Source of the DNA: Azoarcus sp.
GTDB lineage: Bacteria; Pseudomonadota; Gammaproteobacteria; Burkholderiales; Rhodocyclaceae
Length of the DNA stretch: 64,000 nt
NCBI GenBank assembly: GCA_031265765.1
Contig: JAISCE010000021.1
Coordinates: 1 to 64,000 of the forward strand
Direction of reading: 5' to 3'
A program made the position numbers and the translations under genes. Shown piece by piece: positions 58,440 through 64,000 of this stretch (positions within the stretch are counted from its first letter, which is position 1; each line of letters begins with the position of its first letter). The notes under the pieces are model-generated. The model saw only the letters and a list, made by a program, of their open reading frames with translations. It had not been told where the DNA came from and ran no database searches.

Positions 58440-58618
58440 GGCCGTTCCAACGGCCGGGCATGCGGCTCGCGGGCTGCGGGCAGCACAGCGAAAGGGGGAT
58501 TGAAAATGCTGGAAACACCATGCCCGGAGTGTGATTTAATGCGCTCCGTCACCCAGATTTGTGCGGTTGCAGCATGCTACCGCGGCAGGCCGGAACCTTC
58601 TCTCCAGGAGTACGAGTA

Positions 58619-59860
58619 ATGTTTGAAATAACAGAAAAGAAAGAGCAGCGGTCATCGAACGGCAGAACCATCATCAAGGTGGTCGGTGTCGGAGGCGCCG
58701 GCTGCAATGCCGTCGACCACATGGTGCGGGAAGGCGTGCAGGGCGTCGAGTTCATTACCGCCAATACCGATGCGCAGGCGCTGGCGCGCTGCCTCGCGCC
58801 GGTCAGGATTCCGCTCGGCGCCAGCGGCCTGGGCGCCGGTTCCAAGCCGGAAGCGGGCCGGGCCGCCGCGCAGGAATCGCACGATGCCATCGCCGCCGCG
58901 CTCGCCGACGCGCACATGTGCTTCATCACCGGCGGCATGGGCGGCGGCACCGGCACGGGGGCCGCGCCCGTGGTGGCCGAAATCGCCAGGGAACTGGGCA
59001 TTTTGTGCGTTGCGGTCGTCACCAAGCCGTTCGATTTCGAGAACCGCCTGCGGGTCGCCGAAAGCGGCATCGAGGAACTGAGCCGTTATGTCGACTCGCT
59101 GATCGTCGTTCTCAACGACAAGCTGCTCGAAGTCTACGGCGACGACGCTACCGTCGAAGAATGCTTCCGCGCCTCGGACAACGTGCTCTGCAAGGCGGTC
59201 GGCGGCATTTCCGAAATCATCAACGCGCCGGGCCTGGTCAACGTCGACTTCCAGGACGTGCGCACGGCAATGGGCGAAATGGGCCGCGCCATGATGGGTT
59301 CGGCGGAAGCCGCCGGCGTCGACCGCGCCAGGATCGCCGCCGAGCAGGCCGTGGGCAGCCCGCTGCTCGAAGGCACCGAGTTGTCGGGCGCGCGCTGCGT
59401 ACTCATCAACATCACCGCCGCCAAGGGATCGCTGAAACTGGCCGAAGTGAGACAGGCCGTGCATACCGTGCAGGCTTTTGCCGCGCCGGAAGCCTTCGTC
59501 AAATACGGCACCGTGTTCGACGACAGCATGGACGACTGCCTGCGCGTCACCGTGGTGGCGACCGGGCTGGGCGCGCCGCACGCCTCTACGGCCTCGGACG
59601 TCTACCAGCAACAGCAGACGGGAATCCACGTCGTGCGCGGAACGGGCACGCACGGCCCGGCGGCCTACGCGGGTCCGGCCGGCGGTTTCGACGAAGGCAT
59701 TGCTACGCCTGCGATCATCCGTACCCGCCGCAGCAGTGGCGGCGGCGGCGGCAGCGGTCGCGTCGAACCCGTGAGCGGCAGGAGCGGCGGCATCGGCGGT
59801 CACACCGGCGCTACCGGCACTTACGACATCCCCGCCTTCCTGCGGCGGCAGGCCGATTGA
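58619..59860 (+). CDS. ftsZ: Cell division GTPase FtsZ
   Basis: A 413-residue tubulin-like GTPase forming the division ring. It has VVGVGGAGCNAVDHM, the tubulin signature GGMGGGTGTGAAPVV and the T7 loop NVDFQDVRTAM that activates the next subunit. A long Gly-rich linker precedes the C-terminal peptide TYDIPAFLRRQAD, which binds FtsA and other partners. The ATG at 58619 has CCAGGAG about 9 bases upstream; an in-frame extension to 58559 was rejected because it is not part of the family. Confidence 0.97.
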   Translation: MFEITEKKEQRSSNGRTIIKVVGVGGAGCNAVDHMVREGVQGVEFITANTDAQALARCLAPVRIPLGASGLGAGSKPEAGRAAAQESHDAIAAALADAHMCFITGGMGGGTGTGAAPVVAEIARELGILCVAVVTKPFDFENRLRVAESGIEELSRYVDSLIVVLNDKLLEVYGDDATVEECFRASDNVLCKAVGGISEIINAPGLVNVDFQDVRTAMGEMGRAMMGSAEAAGVDRARIAAEQAVGSPLLEGTELSGARCVLINITAAKGSLKLAEVRQAVHTVQAFAAPEAFVKYGTVFDDSMDDCLRVTVVATGLGAPHASTASDVYQQQQTGIHVVRGTGTHGPAAYAGPAGGFDEGIATPAIIRTRRSSGGGGGSGRVEPVSGRSGGIGGHTGATGTYDIPAFLRRQAD

Positions 59861-59903
59861 ACGGCGGCGGGCAGCGCGATCGCATTTCGCGGCTGCCCTC
59901 CCG

Positions 59904-59946
59904 CACGGACGCGAAGCGCCAGGACGCGGCGCTTCGCGCCCGTGCG
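59904..59946 (+). terminator. Long stem-loop after ftsZ
   Basis: GCGAAGCGCC (59911-59920) pairs with GGCGCTTCGC (59928-59937) around a 7-nt loop, and the stem extends imperfectly outward to 59904 and 59946. No T-run follows, so termination may need other factors. It separates the ftsZ transcript from lpxC. Confidence 0.5.
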
Positions 59947-60000
59947 TTCATGCCAGTCCGGGCGATGTGCCGTCGTGGTAGGCTTCCGGCAATAGTGTTT

Positions 60001-60114
60001 GTTTCAATCCACGCCCGTAGACGGGCGGATACCGCGCGGAAGGCGTCAAGCCCCTCCCGCGCATGATTATCCCCATGAAGGGGGAGATTTTCGGCTGAAA
60101 TCGGTTTTCGATGA
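60001..60114 (+). repeat. Structured dispersed element, copy B, in front of lpxC
   Basis: This 114-bp element matches copy A (33840-33950). It starts with the same 19 bp GTTTCAATCCACGCCCGTA and ends with the same AATCGGTTTTCGATGA. Predicted stems are CGCCCG/CGGGCG (60012-60027), GCGCGG/CCGCGC (60034-60062) and CCCC/GGGG (60071-60083). Loop sequences differ from copy A while stems hold. Here the terminal ATG (60111) opens a mini-frame of three codons whose stop overlaps the lpxC GTG start. Confidence 0.75.
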
Positions 60115-60118
60115 AATC

Positions 60119-61042
60119 GTGATTAAACAACGCACCCTCAAATCGACCGTCAGCGCAACCGGCGTGGGCTTGCATGGCGGGTGCAAGGTCAACCTCGTCC
60201 TGCGTCCGGCCAGCGCGGGCACAGGCATCGTCTTTCATCGCGTCGACCTGATCCCCCCTGTCGACCTGCCTGCCGACCCCTATGCCGTTTGCGACACCCG
60301 GATGTGTTCGGGGCTGGAAAAAGACGGCCACAAGGTCGGCACCGTCGAACACCTGATGTCGGCGCTGGCCGGGCTTGGCATCGACAACCTGCATATAGAC
60401 GTCGACGCGCCGGAGATTCCGATCCTGGACGGCAGCGCCAGCCCCTTCGTCTTCCTGCTCCAGTCGGCGGGCATCGAAGAACAAGCCGCGCCCAAGAAAT
60501 TCCTGCGCGTGAAAAAAACCGTCGAATACCGCGAGGGCGACAAACTGGTGCGGCTATCGCCCTACGATGGTTTCCGCCTGCAATTTTCCATCGTTTTCGA
60601 CCACCCGGCGATCGGCGCTACCGCCAACAACGTGGTGGTCGATTTTGCCGAACATTCCTACGTGCGCGACGTTTCCCGCGCGCGCACCTTCGGCTTCATG
60701 CAGGACGTGGAATTCATGCAGGCCAACGGACTCGCTCTGGGCGGCAGCCTGGAGAACGCGATCGTCATGGACGAATATCGTGTTCTCAACACCGAGGGCC
60801 TGCGTTACGCCGACGAATTCGTCAAGCACAAGGTGCTCGACGCCATCGGCGACCTCTATCTTTGCGGCCATCCGCTCCTCGCGGTCTATACCGCCTACAA
60901 GGCCGGGCACGCGCTCAACAATCAATTGCTGCGCGTATTGCTCGAAGACGCCTCGGCGTGGGAAATCGTCCAGTTCGACGGCGGCACGCCCGCCCCGGCG
61001 GCGGTCATCCACCAGCTCGCCGAACCGGCTCCGGCGTTTTGA
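60119..61042 (+). CDS. lpxC: UDP-3-O-acyl-N-acetylglucosamine deacetylase
   Basis: A 307-residue zinc enzyme, the committed step of lipid A synthesis. Zinc ligands are His78 ([11 protein letters not shown]) and the His/Asp of [24 protein letters not shown] holds the catalytic His. The start is GTG 60119 ([20 protein letters not shown]), since family proteins begin here. GTGA overlaps the stop of a three-codon frame (ATG at 60111) in the upstream repeat, so coupled re-initiation is possible. Confidence 0.95.
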   Translation: MIKQRTLKSTVSATGVGLHGGCKVNLVLRPASAGTGIVFHRVDLIPPVDLPADPYAVCDTRMCSGLEKDGHKVGTVEHLMSALAGLGIDNLHIDVDAPEIPILDGSASPFVFLLQSAGIEEQAAPKKFLRVKKTVEYREGDKLVRLSPYDGFRLQFSIVFDHPAIGATANNVVVDFAEHSYVRDVSRARTFGFMQDVEFMQANGLALGGSLENAIVMDEYRVLNTEGLRYADEFVKHKVLDAIGDLYLCGHPLLAVYTAYKAGHALNNQLLRVLLEDASAWEIVQFDGGTPAPAAVIHQLAEPAPAF

Positions 61043-61102
61043 TCCAGGGTAATCCTGCGGCGGCGGCTCGATCCGCGCTTCGGTCACAGGAGTAGTTTGA
61101 CG

Positions 61103-62458
61103 ATGAAACGAATCAAATGGATTTACGGCGCGCTGTTCCTGACGCTGTCCTTGTTGTGGGCGTTCGCCGAACAGCCCTGGATGCAGCATTACAGTTTTTT
61201 CGACTTGCGCGCGGCGCTGGTCAATTACACAGGCATCCTGGCGATGGGGGCGATGAGCGCGGCGATGATGCTGGCGATCCGCCCGATGTCCGTGGAGCCT
61301 TGGCTGGGCGGGCTGGACAAGGGTTACCGCTTGCACAAATGGCTGGGAATCACGGGACTGGCGGCAGGCGTGGTGCATTGGTTGTGGGCCGAGGGGCCGA
61401 AGTGGGCGGTGGGTTGGGGATGGCTGGCGAGGCCCCAGCGCGGCCCGCGTCCGCAACTCGACAATCCGGTTTTGCAGTCTTTCCTGGAGTGGCGCGGTTT
61501 TGCCGAGCATATCGGGGAATTCGCCTTCTACACGGCGGCGGTCTTGATCGTGCTGGCGCTGATCAAGCGATTTCCGTATCGGTGGTTTTTCAAGACGCAC
61601 CGGGTGATTGCCGCAGCCTATCTCGTGCTGGCGTTTCATGCTATTGTCCTGATAAAGTTTCCTTACTGGCAGAGCGCGGTGGCCTGGATGATGCTTTTGT
61701 TGGTCGCGGGCGGTACGGTAGGGGCGGCGCTGAGCTTGACGCGGCGCATCGGCCATCGGCGTCGGGCGCCGGGACGGATCGAGGCGCTCGATCATCACAC
61801 GGACAATCATGTGCTGAAAGTGGATGTCCGGCTCGACGGGGATATCTGGAAGGAGCACGACGCAGGACAGTTCGCCTTCGTCACCTTCGACGATGGGGAA
61901 GGCGCGCATCCGTTTACGATTTCGTCGACCTGGACGGGGGATGGACTGCTGCATTTCCATATCAAGAACCTCGGCGATTACACCGCTCGCCTGGCATCCA
62001 TGCTCAAGCCGGGGGATCGCGTCACGGTCGAAGGGCCTTATGGGTGTTTCCGGTTCGAGAGCGACAAGCCGCGCCAGATCTGGGTGGCGGGCGGCATCGG
62101 CATCACGCCGTTCATGGCGCGCATGGAGGCGCTTGCCCGGCAAAATCCGGCGGCAGGCGCGGGAAATCCCCCGGAAAGCGCGGTGGATTTGTTCTACAGC
62201 ACGGGGATGCCGGACGAGGCGTTCATCGCGCGCTTGCGCCGGCTTGCCGAAGCCGCGGGGGTGACCTTGCGCGTGATTGCAAGCGGACGCGACCGCAAGC
62301 TGGATGGCGGGAGTCTATGCGCCGCCGCGCCGGCATGGCGCGAGTCCTCCCTGTGGTTTTGCGGCCCGGCGGGATTCGGACAGGCGCTGCGCCGGGATTT
62401 GGCCGGCCGTGGATTCGATCCGGCGCATTTTCATCAGGAATTGTTCGATATGCGCTGA
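61103..62458 (+). CDS. Ferric-reductase-like membrane flavoprotein
   Basis: A 451-residue protein. The N-terminal half has about six membrane helices with histidines in LHKWLGITGLAAGVVHWLWA and KTHRVIAAAYLVLAFHAIVL, fitting heme b ligands of the ferric-reductase-like fold. A ferredoxin-reductase-type FAD/NAD region follows (HPFTISST for FAD, VEGPYGCFRF, WVAGGIGITPFMARMEAL for NAD, WFCGPAGFG). It should move electrons from NAD(P)H across the membrane. The acceptor is unknown. I chose the ATG at 61103, with CAGGAG about 10 bases upstream; a TTG at 61097 is too close to that site. Confidence 0.85.
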   Translation: MKRIKWIYGALFLTLSLLWAFAEQPWMQHYSFFDLRAALVNYTGILAMGAMSAAMMLAIRPMSVEPWLGGLDKGYRLHKWLGITGLAAGVVHWLWAEGPKWAVGWGWLARPQRGPRPQLDNPVLQSFLEWRGFAEHIGEFAFYTAAVLIVLALIKRFPYRWFFKTHRVIAAAYLVLAFHAIVLIKFPYWQSAVAWMMLLLVAGGTVGAALSLTRRIGHRRRAPGRIEALDHHTDNHVLKVDVRLDGDIWKEHDAGQFAFVTFDDGEGAHPFTISSTWTGDGLLHFHIKNLGDYTARLASMLKPGDRVTVEGPYGCFRFESDKPRQIWVAGGIGITPFMARMEALARQNPAAGAGNPPESAVDLFYSTGMPDEAFIARLRRLAEAAGVTLRVIASGRDRKLDGGSLCAAAPAWRESSLWFCGPAGFGQALRRDLAGRGFDPAHFHQELFDMR

Positions 62459-62530
62459 AAAACGGCGGGCGTCGGCGATTCCGGATTGTGTTCCATCGTC
62501 AACCGAGGCCGGTTTGTATGAAGCCTGCCG

Positions 62531-63604
62531 CTAATCGGCTGCCGGGTTCTCCCGCAGTTGCCGGATGCGTTCGCCGGTGTCCGGATGGGAGGAAAGCCAG
62601 TCCATGATCCTTCCGGACTTGCCGTCTTCGTCACGCTCTTTTTCCGCGCGGCGGGCAAGATGGGAAGCTTCCAGTTTTTCCAGGGCGCTGGCGAGCAGCG
62701 CGGGGGAACCGCCCCGGCGGCGTAGCATGCCTGCGGCGTAATCGTCGGCTTCGCGTTCCATGTCGCGGGAGTAGCCGGAATTGAGCAAGGCGCCGCCGAC
62801 GACGCCTGCGGCATAGGAAACGTCGCCGAACCAGACGGCGGTGATGGCCGCGACGACCGATGACTGGATGAGCATGCGTATGCTGTGCCGTTTGTTCAGG
62901 TGCCCGAGTTCGTGGCTGAGGATGGCGAGGATTTCCGCATCGTCGTCGCACAGCGCCACAAGTTCGTCGAGAAGGATGATTTGTCCGCCGGGGAGGGCAA
63001 AGGCGTTGGGGCCGATTCGCGGCGAGGCGCGGAAGCCGAGGGCGAGACTGTCGCCATAGCGGGCAAGGGCGGGGTCGGCGGCGGCGAGTTCCTGGAAGCC
63101 ATCTTGCAGTTTTCGGCGGCGCTCCTCCGGCAAGGCGGTGGGTTTGAGCAGGTATTTGTCGAGTTGCGCCAAGGCTTCGTCCGAGAGGGAGCGCATGGCG
63201 GCGATGGGAACATGAGGGGCGATGAGCCTGGCGCCCCAGGGCAGCCCATATAAGTAGGCGGCCAATAGAACCAGGCCGACGCTGGCGAGCGAAACGAACG
63301 CCCAGCGCCAACGGTTTTGCAGGCGCGCGGCAATGCCGTCGCGGTAGCCGAGAGCCGAGAGCAGGGCGTCGAGCGCCGGGCCTTGCCCGGCTTCGCAAAA
63401 GGCGCTCTCGCCGGCGAAGCGCAGGGTGCGCGGGGCTGTGCCGTGCGCTTCGGAGACGCGCACGGCGGCGGCGAGGACGCTGCGCCCACCGTCCGGGCCG
63501 TCGAGCAGCAGGTAACCGCCGGCCACGCTCAGGCGCACGGGCCGGCGGCGCGAACTGAGGCCGTCGTAGTAGCAGGCGTCCAGGGACGGGGGCTTTGTCG
63601 GCAT
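62531..63604 (-). CDS. M48-family zinc metallopeptidase, membrane-anchored
   Basis: A 357-residue protein with one central membrane segment (about 101-122). The peptidase active site is HELGH within AILSHELGHLNKRHSIRML, with third zinc ligand in EREADDYA. The N-terminal ~95 residues form a small cytoplasmic domain of the type found in M48 proteins paired with DUF898 genes. It begins 7 bp after the preceding DUF898-type gene, as in YjgN-M48 pairs. A quality-control role at the membrane is inferred. Confidence 0.88.
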   Translation of the reverse strand: MPTKPPSLDACYYDGLSSRRRPVRLSVAGGYLLLDGPDGGRSVLAAAVRVSEAHGTAPRTLRFAGESAFCEAGQGPALDALLSALGYRDGIAARLQNRWRWAFVSLASVGLVLLAAYLYGLPWGARLIAPHVPIAAMRSLSDEALAQLDKYLLKPTALPEERRRKLQDGFQELAAADPALARYGDSLALGFRASPRIGPNAFALPGGQIILLDELVALCDDDAEILAILSHELGHLNKRHSIRMLIQSSVVAAITAVWFGDVSYAAGVVGGALLNSGYSRDMEREADDYAAGMLRRRGGSPALLASALEKLEASHLARRAEKERDEDGKSGRIMDWLSSHPDTGERIRQLRENPAAD

Positions 63605-63610
63605 ACCGGG

Positions 63611-64000
63611 TCAGAATGCGATGTCGAAGTCGAAGATGTCGGCGACTTCCTCGCCGATGGCGCTTTTTTCCCGCGTCGCGCCGGCAACGAAGTCGTCGAG
63701 ACTGCCCACGGCAAGCAAGGCGGCGCGCTCGGCGCGATAGCGGGTGAGCCTGACCTTGGCCCAGGGCCAGTAAAGACCGAGTGTAATGAGCATGAGCAGC
63801 AAATTGCTGACGACAATCCAGGAAACGCCCCAAAGAGTCTGGTCGCTTTTGAAGCGGTGTTTACCCAAACGAGTATTGTTCCAGACCAGATTGGTCAAAA
63901 GCGCCGCAAACCAGGCTGGAAGTACTACAAGCGCCGTTATGTAGATCAAGCTCCCCAAAAAAATCAAGCTCCATATCAATATCTCGTTCCCCTTCAATAT
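63611..64000 (-). CDS. YjgN/DUF898-family membrane protein (5' end outside window)
   Basis: The last 129 codons of a gene that continues past base 64000. It shows two to three membrane helices and the family blocks FAALLTNLVWNNTRLGKHRF and LGLYWPWAKVRLTRYRAERA. These match YjgN (DUF898) proteins. The frame has no start inside the window. The M48 peptidase gene follows after 6 bp, and the pairing is conserved. Confidence 0.85.
   Translation of the reverse strand: MLKGNEILIWSLIFLGSLIYITALVVLPAWFAALLTNLVWNNTRLGKHRFKSDQTLWGVSWIVVSNLLLMLITLGLYWPWAKVRLTRYRAERAALLAVGSLDDFVAGATREKSAIGEEVADIFDFDIAF

Noticed and set aside
58440..58618. A strong promoter between ftsA and ftsZ
   Set aside because: I tried TTGAAA and TGGAAA with TTTAAT, but the spacers (29 and 19 bp) are too long to support a call.

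Overview
The window is a GC-rich chromosomal segment of a Gram-negative betaproteobacterium. A Rhodocyclales-like lineage is the best guess, from gene content and order; I cannot name the species. Support comes from a meso-DAP-type MurE, LPS genes (lpxC, waaA), a type II secretion cluster, a PEP-CTERM/exosortase pair and the order hemA-prfA-prmC-rnpB followed by the division and cell wall (dcw) cluster.

Layout. 1-2.6 kb: tail of an Rpn/DUF4351-type gene, an SdiA-regulated-domain membrane protein and a periplasmic PepSY protein. 1.8-10.2 kb: one minus-strand type II secretion operon, gspE-F-G-H-I-J-K-L-M plus a GspC-like gene with a proline-rich repeat tail; gspD and gspO are absent. 10.4-10.7 kb: tRNA-Tyr and tRNA-Gly behind a consensus promoter. 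10.7-12.4 kb: hipBA toxin-antitoxin operon with a perfect 17-bp palindromic operator. 12.4-18.98 kb: PEBP-family protein, response regulator, cytochrome c, EAL-like/HDOD protein, a decayed ferredoxin-type reductase, an SDR protein and a Ser/Thr kinase with a cyclic-nucleotide-binding domain. 18.97-26.4 kb: argH, trmA, a GT83-like glycosyltransferase, a UDP-glucuronate-4-epimerase-like gene, a small secreted protein and waaA. 26.5-30.1 kb: a VIT/VWA surface protein with a PEP-CTERM-like tail, next to its probable dedicated exosortase.

30.2-34.8 kb: trpG-trpD and trpC with an intact fic gene inserted between trpD and trpC, a fic remnant upstream of trpG, and repeat families around them. 34.8-42.6 kb: tamB, hemA, prfA, prmC and the RNase P RNA gene. 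42.97-59.9 kb: a complete dcw cluster (mraZ, rsmH, ftsL, ftsI, murE, murF, mraY, murD, ftsW, murG, murC, ddlB, ftsQ, ftsA, ftsZ), mostly with ATGA overlaps that suggest translational coupling. 60.1 kb to the end: lpxC, a ferric-reductase-like flavoprotein, an M48 peptidase and a partial YjgN/DUF898 gene.

The most unusual signals are repeats. A ~112-bp element occurs twice, just in front of trpC (33840-33950) and of lpxC (60001-60114). It starts with a unit resembling a type I-C CRISPR repeat and can form three or four stem-loops, with compensatory changes in the loops. A separate 51-bp palindromic unit occurs three times with exact spacing next to the two fic loci. The exosortase/VIT-VWA pair is the best candidate for a self-contained protein system.
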